From: Clostridiaceae bacterium
GTDB lineage: Bacteria; Bacillota; Clostridia; Lachnospirales; Lachnospiraceae
Assembly (NCBI GenBank): GCA_910575585.1
Contig: CAJTGF010000044.1
Coordinates: forward strand, 1-44,890
Length of the DNA stretch: 44,890 nt
Direction of reading: 5' to 3'
In this document: positions 31,074-39,010 of the stretch, in pieces
How the letters are laid out: each line of letters opens with the position of its first letter
Position numbering within the stretch: the first letter of the stretch is position 1
The notes under the pieces: generated by a model
The model's input: only the letters and a program-made list of their open reading frames with translations
Told to the model about the DNA's origin: nothing
Database searches by the model: none
Position numbers and translations under genes: made by a program

Positions 31074-31193
31074 TAATTAAATTTTATGTAATGGGCTATT
31101 TTATTTCACTAACACTGTCGAACAGCGGTAATAAAAAAAACCGTTGTTTCGGCGGCTGGATTACTACGCGCCAAAACAAAATACAGTAGCCTT

Positions 31194-31317
31194 ACGGCGG
31201 TTTTGAAATAACAAATTTCAGACCGCCGTTTTCTTTTTGAAAAATGAGAATACGGAGGGCGTATTAAAGTCGCCCTTTTTTAAGGACACGGCGGAATTTT
31301 GGAGGTACCGCCGTGTC
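31194..31317 (+). terminator. Three tandem terminator-like hairpins
   Basis: In a non-coding stretch from 31074 to 31589: ACGGCGGT/ACCGCCGT with a T-rich tail (31194-31236), GGGCG/CGCCC followed by six T (31258-31281), and GACACGGCGG/CCGCCGTGTC followed by TATTTTT (31285-31323). Such a run would isolate the sigma-like gene from upstream transcription or work as an antitermination-controlled leader. Confidence 0.7.
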
Positions 31318-31480
31318 TATTTTTGCGTTTTTTCACAGCACCCATGATCTGTATCAGCTAAAAAAAGTGTAGCGCCCCCTCCGGGCCAGTCTGGTTATGA
31401 ATGTGAAATTAGACGGTACATAAATGAATATGTAACTTCATGCGTCTGTGCGGCTTTGTGTCGCCCAGGCGCTTTTTTGT

Positions 31481-31505
31481 ACTTCGAGACAAATTGTCCC
31501 GAGGT
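31481..31505. repeat. Dispersed ICE palindrome, site 12
   Basis: ACTTCGAGACA, AAT, TGTCCCGAGGT, about 85 bases upstream of the sigma-like gene. Confidence 0.75.
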
Positions 31506-31589
31506 GCGGGGCGGCTCCCCGGGATGCCGCTCCCCACCGAGCCCCGTTTCGCTCACTCATCCACCCAACACCGAAACGGAGGTTTATTT

Positions 31590-32000
31590 ATGACTACAAT
31601 CAATCTGAAGGATTTTTATTATTGGTACACACAGGATCAGTTTATCGAGGTTTCTGACGAGGTAGCCGAAGTATTTGTGGCTGATACCCGGCACGAAATG
31701 GCCTACCAGCGGCGGCTCTCCCGGCATAAGGCGCAGTATTCTCTGGACTGCGATGACGGGATCGAATATTCCGCCTGCCTGCATGAGCCCACCCCGCAGG
31801 AACTGCTGGAGCGTATGGAAATGTTCTGCCGTCTGTGGAACGCCCTTAACTCCCTGCCCGAAGTCCAGGGCCGGAGGATCGACGCCCACATCATTCTTGG
31901 AAAAAGCATCAAGGAAATTGCCGAGGCTGAGGGTGTACATGAGGAGTCTGTCCGCCAGTCCATCAAACGGGGGCTGGAGCGCATGAAAAAAACTTTTTAA
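31590..32000 (+). CDS. Sigma-70-like ICE regulator
   Basis: A 136-residue protein of the sigma-like family common in Tn916/Tn1549-type elements. The C-terminal part is a sigma region-4 helix-turn-helix (DAHIILGKSIKEIAEAEGVH, then EESVRQSIKRGLERMKK). The N-terminal half (FYYWYTQDQFIEVSDEVAE, TRHEMAYQRRLSRHKAQYSL) is typical of the family. ATG 31590 follows AAACGGAGG. It probably turns on excision or transfer genes. Confidence 0.88.
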   Translation: MTTINLKDFYYWYTQDQFIEVSDEVAEVFVADTRHEMAYQRRLSRHKAQYSLDCDDGIEYSACLHEPTPQELLERMEMFCRLWNALNSLPEVQGRRIDAHIILGKSIKEIAEAEGVHEESVRQSIKRGLERMKKTF

Positions 32001-32001
32001 T

Positions 32002-32340
32002 TTTTTTCATTTTCCCCACTTGGAAATGATGAAAAAATGTCTCGGTTTATGAGAGGAGGTTTTCTTCTCAGCACAGATGAACAGGAGCGGCCCCGGGCAT
32101 AGTGCGGGGAGCCGGGCGGCGGGTGCGCTGTGACTTTCTCCATTGGGAAACGAGCGAACAACACCAACGCCGCAAATGGGCCGGGCCATCCCAGGGCCAC
32201 GATCCGCCGCAGGACAGGCTGGCCGCCTGTCCCTCCGGGCCGCCCTCTCATCCGTGTGGGATCGCCGTCCCGAGTATCGTTGTCTTTGGACAGGTCAAGA
32301 AAATGTGGGCGGCGATCCCTTAATTTTAGGAAAGCGAGGT
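32002..32340 (+). other. Non-coding spacer
   Basis: Begins with a terminator-like stem TTTTTTCAT...ATGAAAAAA (about 32002-32038), followed by GAGAGGAGG (32051-32059) without a usable reading frame behind it. Several short overlapping open frames have Pro/Arg/Gly-rich composition and no family likeness, so I call no gene. Confidence 0.5.
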
Positions 32341-32347
32341 ACAGTCT

Positions 32348-32551
32348 ATGAACTATGATCCAGCAGAATTGGCGGCCCTGTTATCTGAGCCGTGGAGTAA
32401 CGGTTCCTGCAGGGGCTATATGATTATGGCAATGGAAAACTGCGGCTTTGTGGGTGATGACATCCGCCGTATCATGGCCGAGCTCCATGAGCTGTTTGAC
32501 TTCGTTTCTTTGGAGGAGGCCGAGGCCCACTACCAGAAAAGCCCCTACTGA
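32348..32551 (+). CDS. Small conserved ICE protein
   Basis: A 67-residue acidic protein: MNYDPAELAALLSEPW, RGYMIMAMENCGFVGDDIRR, LHELFDFVSLEEAEAHY. Helical and soluble; similar proteins occur between the sigma-like gene and the integrase of related ICEs, but I know no function. AAAGCGAGG precedes ATG 32348. The stop is followed at once by palindrome site 13. Confidence 0.65.
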   Translation: MNYDPAELAALLSEPWSNGSCRGYMIMAMENCGFVGDDIRRIMAELHELFDFVSLEEAEAHYQKSPY

Positions 32552-32575
32552 CTTCGAGACATTGTGTCCCGATGT
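32550..32575. repeat. Dispersed ICE palindrome, site 13
   Basis: GACTTCGAGACA, TTG, TGTCCCGATGT, overlapping the last base of the previous stop codon. Confidence 0.75.
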
Positions 32576-32675
32576 GGAGCAAGACAAGAGGGCGGCACTG
32601 TTTCGGTGCCGTCCTCTTGCGTTTCCCCACAGGACAGACGGGAGGCGGTTTATTGATTTGAGAGGAGGTTTTACC

Positions 32676-32942
32676 GTGAGATTAAATGCACAGGTATTGG
32701 AACAAATGAAAAGCGTTGATATTGGCGCAGTGGCTCCCGAGTCCCTGGCTGATGTGAGCGGTATGACCTTTAACAACGCTCTCCCCAAAGAGGAGCGCAT
32801 CGCCTGTTTCCTGCAGGCTGTTAAAAATCCATACTGCTTTTGCATTGGCGGTGTCGGTGTAAAAATTGAATTTGCGGAAAGCGGGCCGTCCTTGCAGGAC
32901 ACGCTGACAGACTTTCTGCTCCGGCAAAAAAGCGGGCTGTAA
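32676..32942 (+). CDS. DUF6870-like small ICE protein
   Basis: An 88-residue protein: NAQVLEQMKSVDIGAVAPES, GMTFNNALPKEERIACFLQA, NPYCFCIGGVGVKIEFAE, ending in LTDFLLRQKSGL. It resembles the small DUF6870 proteins encoded before ICE integrases. GTG 32676 is chosen because AGAGGAGG lies 7 bases before it. The middle predicted strand pair (YCFCIGGVGVKIEF) suggests a compact alpha/beta fold. The function is unknown; by position it may assist excision. Confidence 0.7.
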   Translation: MRLNAQVLEQMKSVDIGAVAPESLADVSGMTFNNALPKEERIACFLQAVKNPYCFCIGGVGVKIEFAESGPSLQDTLTDFLLRQKSGL

Positions 32943-32964
32943 CTTTGGTTATGGCCTGTTTGCT

Positions 32965-32988
32965 ACTTCGAGACAAAGTGTCCCGATG
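32965..32988. repeat. Dispersed ICE palindrome, site 14
   Basis: ACTTCGAGACA, AAG, TGTCCCGATG, upstream of the integrase gene; the last copy before the ICE right end. Confidence 0.75.
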
Positions 32989-33059
32989 CAAAGGCATCCT
33001 TGTTGTCCTGCCCGGGCAGAGTTATAATATAGATGTAATGTGATAGGGAAGGAGGAACA

Positions 33060-34745
33060 ATGGCACGAACAAAAAACAGAGGATTTCAGCAGAGTTTCTC
33101 TCCCTCTTATGCTGTCCGCCGCTGGCGGCTGGGCGCATACATCCGGCTCTCCAAAGAGGATTTGAAAAAGGCCCGGGAGGGTAAAGACGACAGCAACAGC
33201 GTAAAAAATCAGCGTGACCTGCTGGGAGACTTTTATTTCAAACACCAGGACGAATTTGAAAGCATTACCGAGTATGTGGATGACGGACACACAGGAACAG
33301 ACGCCAACCGGGAGGACTTCCAACGGCTCCTTGCCGATGTTATGAGCGGCAAAATAAACTGTGTGATTGTGAAAGACCTTTCCCGTTTCGCAAGAAATTA
33401 CAGCGATGCTGGCAGTCTGATTGACAACCTGTTTGTACAGATGGGTGTCCGCTTTATCAGCCTTGCCGAAAATGTGGACAGCTACCGTGACCCGGACAGC
33501 GTTTCCAGTATCATCGTCCCGATTACGAATGTAATGAACGATCAATACTGTTATCAGACCTCAAAGAAAATCCGGCAGGTATTCGATTATAAGCGGCGCA
33601 ACGGCCAGTACATCGGCTCCTTTGCTCCCTATGGTTATCTGAAAGACCCGAAAGACAAGCACCAGTTGATCGTCGATCCCGATGCGGCTGAAATTGTAAA
33701 GCTCATTTATGATTTATGCCTGCAGGGTATGGCGAGGCGGGCTATGGTTTACTATCTGAACGATCACGGCATCCCAAGCCCCACAACATACCGCAGGGAA
33801 AAGGGCCTGCCTGCCAGTTCAACATCGGACAATCCCCTGTGGGGCGACAAAATTGTGACCCTCATTCTTACCAATCCGATTTATACCGGGGATTTGGTAC
33901 AGGGCCGCCGCCGGGTGAAAAGCTACAAAGTACACCAGATTGAACAAGTACCGGAGGAGGAATGGGTGCGGGTGTCCGATACCCATGAGGCCATCATAGA
34001 CCGGGAAACATTTGAAAAGGTGCAGGCCCTCTTAAAGCGTGATACCCGGACGGCTCCCCGGAAAAAGGAGCTCCACCTGTTCAGCGGTTTCCTCCGCTGT
34101 GCAGATTGTGGGAAATCCGTTACCCGGAGCCAAAGCGGGCAAAGCTACCGTTATCTTTGCTCTACCTACAAAAACCGCTCCCGGACTGCCTGCACCATGC
34201 ACGCCATCAAACATGAACGGCTGGAGGCCGCTGTCCTGTTCGCTGTGCGGCAACAGGTACATCTGGCGGTTTCCTACTCCGAGATTATTGCCCGTATCAA
34301 TTCGGCCCCTGTCAAAAAAAGCCAGTCTTTCCGGCTGGATGATCTGATAGCCGCCAAGGAGCGGGAACTGGCAAAAGTTACCCGGTATAAACAGTCTCTT
34401 TATCAAGACTGGAAAGATGGGGAAATTACCCAGCAGGACTACCGGGATATGAAAGCCGATTATGAACGCCAGGCCGCATCCCTCTCGGATATTCTATCCC
34501 GGCTGACCGCTGAACGGGCGGAACTGGCAAACGGTGTTGACAACGAGCATCCCGCTCTTGTGGCCTTTATGAAATACCAGAACATTGAAACGCTTAACCG
34601 GGAAATTCTGATTGAACTTGTAGACCATATCAAGGTTTACGAAAACGGCAATATCAGCGTGAAATTTAAGTTTTCAGATGACCTCCGCCGGATTGCCGAG
34701 TACATTGAAATCAGCACCACTCAAAACCCCGCTGTGGCGGGCTGA
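33060..34745 (+). CDS. Large serine recombinase (ICE integrase)
   Basis: A 561-residue large serine recombinase. The catalytic domain has GAYIRLSKED with Ser31, VKNQRDLLGDFY, and VKDLSRFARNYSDAGSL. The recombinase domain has GYLKDPKDKHQLIVD and MVYYLNDHGIPSPTTY, followed by a zinc ribbon (FLRCADCGKSVT ... TACTMHAIKHERLE) and a coiled coil (about 420-490). ATG 33060 follows AAGGAGGAACA. It is complete and sits 53 bp from the disrupted host gene, so it is very probably what inserted the ICE there. Confidence 0.94.
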   Translation: MARTKNRGFQQSFSPSYAVRRWRLGAYIRLSKEDLKKAREGKDDSNSVKNQRDLLGDFYFKHQDEFESITEYVDDGHTGTDANREDFQRLLADVMSGKINCVIVKDLSRFARNYSDAGSLIDNLFVQMGVRFISLAENVDSYRDPDSVSSIIVPITNVMNDQYCYQTSKKIRQVFDYKRRNGQYIGSFAPYGYLKDPKDKHQLIVDPDAAEIVKLIYDLCLQGMARRAMVYYLNDHGIPSPTTYRREKGLPASSTSDNPLWGDKIVTLILTNPIYTGDLVQGRRRVKSYKVHQIEQVPEEEWVRVSDTHEAIIDRETFEKVQALLKRDTRTAPRKKELHLFSGFLRCADCGKSVTRSQSGQSYRYLCSTYKNRSRTACTMHAIKHERLEAAVLFAVRQQVHLAVSYSEIIARINSAPVKKSQSFRLDDLIAAKERELAKVTRYKQSLYQDWKDGEITQQDYRDMKADYERQAASLSDILSRLTAERAELANGVDNEHPALVAFMKYQNIETLNREILIELVDHIKVYENGNISVKFKFSDDLRRIAEYIEISTTQNPAVAG

Positions 34746-34797
34746 TTCCCGCCACAAACCTTTCTGACAGTGGGTATTCTTAAAAAGAAACATTCAT
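34746..34797. other. Probable ICE right attachment junction
   Basis: Between the integrase stop and the first codons of the interrupted metallophosphoesterase. It holds a CCGCCACA-rich end and TTCTTAAAAAGAAAC. The exact core cannot be fixed without the left end of the ICE. Confidence 0.5.
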
Positions 34798-35145
34798 ATG
34801 TTTGGTGAAGTCCCCGCTATGGTTAGTACGAAATTGAAGAATCTGATTGGTGATGAAAGCGGATACACTATTTTGCTCTCACATAGGCCAGAGCTGTTTG
34901 AAACCTATGTGGATGACGGTATTGATTTGGTTTTTAGCGGCCATGTACATGGGGGCCAGTTCCGGCTGCCGTTTATCGGCGGGTTGGTTGCCCCCAATCA
35001 AGGGCTGTTTCCCAAATATGATGCCGGACTGTATACAGACGGCGGCACAAGCATGGTGGTCAGCCGTGGCATTGGAAACAGCATCATACCATTCCGTTTC
35101 AATAACCGCCCGGAGATTGTTTTGGTGGAACTTAATGCTAAATAA
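34798..35145 (+). pseudogene. Metallophosphoesterase, 3' part, interrupted by the ICE
   Basis: The frame encodes the C-terminal third of a calcineurin-like phosphoesterase: YTILLSHRPELFETYVDDGI, then DLVFSGHVHGGQFRLPF with the GHVHGGQ metal-binding motif, and VVSRGIGNSIIPFRFNNRPE. The N-terminal motifs (DxH, GD, GNH) are missing, so the 5' part should lie beyond the ICE's other end. The first codons from ATG 34798 may be ICE-derived. Confidence 0.85.
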
Positions 35146-35157
35146 TACTACAAAAGA

Positions 35158-35202
35158 CAAACCGCCGCACTATGGCCATCATCCGCCATATGCGGCGGTT
35201 TG
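35158..35202 (+). terminator. Terminator after the phosphoesterase gene
   Basis: CAAACCGCCGCA / TGCGGCGGTTTG, a perfect 12-bp stem. The right arm and following bases (CGGCGGTTTGCGTTTCCC) recur at about 35282-35299, a short direct repeat. Confidence 0.75.
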
Positions 35203-35366
35203 CGTTTCCCGCAGGCAGGCCGGGCGGCCTGATAAGGGAAATTGCTTGGAAAGCGGAGAAATAAGAGGTAATATGCTTACACGGCGGTTTGCGTTTCCCC
35301 TATATCGGACAAAAAGCAAAAAACTTTAGCCCTTCTGGTGATATTCTGGTGATATTCCGAGTTTGA

Positions 35367-35439
35367 TTTATAGTCGTTTCGTGCAATTTATGGGAGTTTC
35401 GTGCAATGGCGTTTGATAGGATGCCTTATAATCCGATAT
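35367..35439 (+). promoter_or_regulatory. LytTR-type operator and promoter of the two-component genes
   Basis: GTTTCGTGCAA occurs twice, exactly 20 bp apart (35376-35386, 35396-35406), each preceded by a T/A-G-T block. This is the direct-repeat layout of LytTR response-regulator sites. TATAAT-like boxes follow at about 35428-35440. A similar operator precedes the gene at 37545. Confidence 0.7.
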
Positions 35440-35479
35440 AATTTATAGTGGAGAAAAACACAGAATTGAGGGAAATGCG

Positions 35480-36163
35480 ATGAAGATAGCGGTCTGCGAT
35501 GACAGCGGGGAGGACAGGGGCGCACTGCGGGCGCTGCTGGAAGCCTGCGGGCATGATTTTGAAATAATGGAATACGGCTCCGGCGAGGAGATTTATGCGG
35601 ATATGGGGTATGTACGGGAATGCGGCATCGTGTTCCTCGACATCAACATGGAGGGCATGGACGGGCTGGCAGCGGCGGGGAGGATAAAGGCGGAATGCCC
35701 GAAGGTACATATCGTGCTGGTGACGGCCTATGTGAACTATGCGTTGGACGGGTACAAGGTGAAGGCCAGCCGGTTCCTCTTAAAGGATGACCTGGAGCAG
35801 ACGCTGCCGGAGTGCGTGGATGACATCCTGCGGGAGGAGCGGGTGGTGGAGTTCGGCTTCGTGGAGGGGAACGTGCGCCTGCGGGTGGATGACATCATCT
35901 ATATCGAAACGAGCAAGCATAAGAACGTGTTCTACACGGCGGGGCAGACGTACAGCATATATAAGAAGATGGATGAGCTGGAGGTGGAACTGGCGGGGAT
36001 GGGCTTCGTGCGGATACACCAGAGCTTCCTTATCAACATGAGGTACATTGGGAAACTCAGCAGTTATGTCATGGTCCTGACCACCGGGAAGGAGATATCC
36101 GTGCCGAAGTCCAGATACCCGGAAGTGAAGCGGCAGTACACATTGTTTAAGGGGGCTGAGTGA
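35480..36163 (+). CDS. LytTR-family response regulator
   Basis: A 227-residue AgrA/LytR-type regulator. The receiver domain has CDDSGEDR near the start, the phosphorylated Asp54 in FLDINMEG and a TAYVNYAL switch region. The LytTR DNA-binding domain (about 130-227) has DIIYIETSKHKNVFYTAG and FVRIHQSFLINMRYI. It overlaps the kinase gene (GTGA). The receiver's usual Lys motif appears as FLLKDDLEQTL. It probably acts on the repeats at 35376-35406 and 37414-37446. Confidence 0.92.
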   Translation: MKIAVCDDSGEDRGALRALLEACGHDFEIMEYGSGEEIYADMGYVRECGIVFLDINMEGMDGLAAAGRIKAECPKVHIVLVTAYVNYALDGYKVKASRFLLKDDLEQTLPECVDDILREERVVEFGFVEGNVRLRVDDIIYIETSKHKNVFYTAGQTYSIYKKMDELEVELAGMGFVRIHQSFLINMRYIGKLSSYVMVLTTGKEISVPKSRYPEVKRQYTLFKGAE

Positions 36164-37404
36164 CTATGGGGATGTGGATACTTTCATTCTGTATCATGGC
36201 GATAGAGGCATGGGGGAGCATATATTTCTTTGATACCTTTTTGAAGAAAAAGGATGTGGGGCGGCTGGGAAAGTGCAGATATGTTGTTTTGTATTTTGCT
36301 GGCATGGTAGTGGCGCTATTAGGAGGACATTTTGATTTAATGGGAATCAAGGTCATGCTGGTAATCCTTGTTTCCATCACATTCTGCACAGTGTTTTACG
36401 AAGCGGGCTGGAAACAGCGTATCTTCTTTTCCGGGTTGAATTATGCGTTGCTGTTTCTGACAGACCTTTTTTTCCTGCAGATAGAAAATATGTCCATTTC
36501 CCCAAACGTGGTGCTTACTTTTCTGCTTCTGCCTTCAAAAATGCTCTGGCTCTGTTTGGTGTTCATAGTCCGGAAAATATGGAAAGGACAAAACAATTAT
36601 GGAGAACTTTCCCGTAAGGAGTGGCTGAAATTTTCCATGATTCCGCTGCTCACTGTGGCATCCATGCTGCTTATGTTCTTCTGTAACAGTGCAGAGGCAA
36701 AGGTGCAGATGGCATACCTCTTTCTGTCGGTGGGGCTGATATTCATAAACATTTTTGTCATAGAGTTGTTGCAGGGAATCCTTGAAAAAGAAGAACTGTT
36801 CCGGGAAAGCGCGCTGGCAGGCCAGAAGAAGGAAAGCCAGCTTGCCCATTACCGGGATATGCAGGCGGTCTATGAGCGGCAGGGGAGGAAGATGCACGAC
36901 TACAAGAACCAGATAAGGACAATGCAGGTGTTATTGAAGAAAGGCGACACGCAGGCTGCCGCCGCACTTGCAGAACGGCTGACGGAGAGCATTTCGGTGG
37001 AGATGGCGGCGGTCAACACGAACCACCCGGTAGTGGACGCAGTCCTGAACCAGAAATTCCACGCCGCAAGGGAGCAGGGCGTGTCCATGACGTTCCGGGT
37101 GGGCGACATGGACGGGCTGCGGCTGAATGAGGAGGAAACGGTGATCCTGCTCTCCAACCTGCTGGACAATGCCATCCATGAGTGCGTGAAGGTGGCGCAG
37201 CAGGGAAGGAAAGCCGTCATCCACGTCAAGCTGGTTCAGGAGGGCGGGAAGCTGATCTTCTCCGTAAGGAACCCCGTGGCGGAAAAAGTGCAGGTCACGG
37301 AAGGCATCGGTCTGTCGAACGTGAAAGCTGTGGCGGATAAATACGGGGGCGATTTTGCCGTTTCCTGCGATGAGGAAAAGTTCCAGGCGGTGGTGATGTT
37401 ATAA
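36160..37404 (+). CDS. GHKL-type sensor histidine kinase
   Basis: A 414-residue AgrC-like kinase. The N-terminal half has about six membrane segments (for example WILSFCIMAIEAWGSIYFF, VVLYFAGMVVALLGG). The phospho-acceptor His246 is in KMHDYKNQIRTM, and the ATP-binding domain has LLDNAIHECVK and GIGLSNVKAVADKYGG. GTG 36160 overlaps the regulator's stop; ATG 36166 is an alternative. It likely senses a peptide or cell-envelope signal. Confidence 0.92.
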   Translation: MTMGMWILSFCIMAIEAWGSIYFFDTFLKKKDVGRLGKCRYVVLYFAGMVVALLGGHFDLMGIKVMLVILVSITFCTVFYEAGWKQRIFFSGLNYALLFLTDLFFLQIENMSISPNVVLTFLLLPSKMLWLCLVFIVRKIWKGQNNYGELSRKEWLKFSMIPLLTVASMLLMFFCNSAEAKVQMAYLFLSVGLIFINIFVIELLQGILEKEELFRESALAGQKKESQLAHYRDMQAVYERQGRKMHDYKNQIRTMQVLLKKGDTQAAAALAERLTESISVEMAAVNTNHPVVDAVLNQKFHAAREQGVSMTFRVGDMDGLRLNEEETVILLSNLLDNAIHECVKVAQQGRKAVIHVKLVQEGGKLIFSVRNPVAEKVQVTEGIGLSNVKAVADKYGGDFAVSCDEEKFQAVVML

Positions 37405-37450
37405 ACTTTATGGTCATTTCGTGCAATTTATAGTCACTTGATGCAATCGT
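37405..37450 (+). promoter_or_regulatory. LytTR-type operator upstream of the 37.5-kb operon
   Basis: TTTATGGTCATTTCGTGCAA followed directly by TTTATAGTCACTTGATGCAA, a 20-bp direct repeat, matches the operator before the two-component genes. This marks the next genes as probable targets of the LytTR regulator. Confidence 0.7.
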
Positions 37451-37544
37451 GGTTTGAAATGCGAGTGTATCCGCCGATGGATTTTATGAAACGGCAACAG
37501 GCCAGGGTTGGCACAAAAATATTAAGTCAAGGGAGGATGATAGT

Positions 37545-38288
37545 ATGTCAATGAATGTGAATGGAAGCACACAGCAGACGGGAACCGAATGGTTCCAGAA
37601 CATGAAGATGCAAAAGCCTGACAGGAATGCTCCAGAGGCGCAGCCGCCGCAGGCTGACAGGGCGGTGAATGTCACGATCTCAAGGGAGGGACTTGAAAGC
37701 CTGCAAAACGGCGGCAAGGCGAGAACCTATGAGGGCGTGGTGAAACAGAAAGAATCTATTATGCAGGCGTCAAAGTCCGTAGGGGCAGGTTACGGATACC
37801 GCCTGTCCGAGGAAGCCGGGAAACTGAAAGGGCAGAGGGAAAGCGGTGACGCATACAGCCTTTCGGACAGGGCTACGGACTATGTAAGGGCGTATGGCAA
37901 TCTTTACGATGAGATTGTACAGGGGTATAAGGACGGCACGGCGGAGCGTTATGTGGAGGATGGAAGTTCCGAGACGGGGTTCCGTAAAATGACGCTGGAG
38001 GAAGAACTGGCTGACCTGGATAGAGCATTCGGGAGGATGGCTGACGGTGCAGGCGTTAAGGAAATGATCTCAGGCGAGTTCAAGAGGCTGTCATCCAAAG
38101 CCGGAAGCAGGCAGACAGCTTTTGCGGATACAAATAAAAAGCCGCAGGGGACAGATGTACCGCAGAAGTTGGTGACGCTGGCTCAGGCTTGGAAGGATGC
38201 CTATAAGGTTTCCGGTTCTAAAGAGGGTGGCATGGAGAAAGTATTATCCATGCTGGACGGTATGTTCGGCATAAAAAATGAAGCGTAG
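37545..38288 (+). CDS. Hypothetical protein of the LytTR-controlled operon
   Basis: A 247-residue soluble protein (MSMNVNGSTQQTGTEWFQN...), with no signal peptide and a conserved-looking VNVTISREGLESLQNG near residue 42. This is a motif style seen in Clostridia proteins of the DUF4885/DUF3879 neighbourhood, but I cannot assign a family. The C-terminal half is helical (LEEELADLDRAFGRMADG). AGGGAGGATGATAGT precedes ATG 37545. It is followed after 12 bases by the next gene. Confidence 0.7.
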   Translation: MSMNVNGSTQQTGTEWFQNMKMQKPDRNAPEAQPPQADRAVNVTISREGLESLQNGGKARTYEGVVKQKESIMQASKSVGAGYGYRLSEEAGKLKGQRESGDAYSLSDRATDYVRAYGNLYDEIVQGYKDGTAERYVEDGSSETGFRKMTLEEELADLDRAFGRMADGAGVKEMISGEFKRLSSKAGSRQTAFADTNKKPQGTDVPQKLVTLAQAWKDAYKVSGSKEGGMEKVLSMLDGMFGIKNEA

Positions 38289-38300
38289 GAGGTAAAGGAT

Positions 38301-38963
38301 ATGCTTATGATCAAGGATTTCAGTAACAGGTTCCAGCAGATATCGGGAATGCCCATAAACAGCAAGGGCGGTAAGGATATGCTGAAAAGGGCTGGCATTG
38401 ACACGAACAGCAAACAGTATCAGGCAGTAATGAAAAGTATGTCGGCGGCGTGCTCTGGTGTTGGGTACACAAATGTTCAGGCAATCAAAAACAGAATGAG
38501 CCGCTATGATAAGGATGGCGACTACATCAGTCCTGTTACGGGATTGGCGGGTCTGGTTGTAACGGAGAAAAACCGTGCAGAAAAGAATAGGATCATTGAT
38601 ATACCGGAGAGCAGTAGGGATGAGATGTTTGAACTGACCAAGAAAGAGTTTCTGCAGGAAAACGGTGTAGGCAATGGAGACACTACAAGGCGTTCAGATG
38701 TATATTTGAATCTGTATCGGAAAATGGATAAGAATGACAGGCTGGCAGCAGGGAATACATTAAGGCAGTATGAAAGGGCATATACGCAGGCATTTGTTGA
38801 TGCGGTGAAGGCTGTTGATCCAAAATGGGAGCCGGGCAAGCCGATCCCATCCGGGGCTTTGGACGGAATCACAAGGGAGTTCATTGACAATTCGCTTGTG
38901 AAGTCAGGCGGCTCTCTTGTGAAAAAAACGTCTTCGGGCAGCACATTGGATATACAGATATAA
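38301..38963 (+). CDS. Hypothetical protein, possibly DUF3879-like
   Basis: A 220-residue soluble protein with AGIDTNSKQYQAVMKSM and YTNVQAIKNRMSRYDKDGDY. The last has the spacing of an EF-hand-like D-x-D-x-D loop (YDKDGDY). This pattern resembles DUF3879 proteins, which I recall only loosely. ATG 38301 or 38307; AGGAGG lies 10 bases before the first. It is cotranscribed with the gene at 37545 under the LytTR operator. The function is unknown. Confidence 0.65.
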   Translation: MLMIKDFSNRFQQISGMPINSKGGKDMLKRAGIDTNSKQYQAVMKSMSAACSGVGYTNVQAIKNRMSRYDKDGDYISPVTGLAGLVVTEKNRAEKNRIIDIPESSRDEMFELTKKEFLQENGVGNGDTTRRSDVYLNLYRKMDKNDRLAAGNTLRQYERAYTQAFVDAVKAVDPKWEPGKPIPSGALDGITREFIDNSLVKSGGSLVKKTSSGSTLDIQI

Positions 38964-39010
38964 CCGTTACACCCCATTCCGCAGAGGCGCATAATTACAA
39001 AAGAAAATTT

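Larger units (their letters stand above)
1..34797. mobile_element. Tn1549/CTn-like ICE, left end outside window
   Basis: The gene order ParB, ArdA, PcfB, VirD4, maff2 remnant, VirB6, PrgI, VirB4, NlpC/P60, DUF4315, DUF4366, MobC, relaxase, sigma-like, large serine recombinase is that of the Tn1549-type conjugative elements of Clostridia. The right end is placed just before a 5'-truncated metallophosphoesterase gene, 53 bp after the integrase. The left end is not in the window. It carries an IME (about 4.87-16.96 kb) and AT-rich cargo (about 28.85-30.62 kb). Exact attachment bases cannot be read without the left junction. Confidence 0.85.

Noticed and set aside
32102-32358. Three overlapping short frames after the sigma-like gene
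   Set aside because: Pro/Arg/Gly-rich in all frames, with no recognisable family; treated as a non-coding spacer.
304-32988. The dispersed palindromes as intrinsic terminators
   Set aside because: None is followed by a T-tract, several lie inside coding frames that continue past them, and some have A-C mismatches on the transcribed sense strand.
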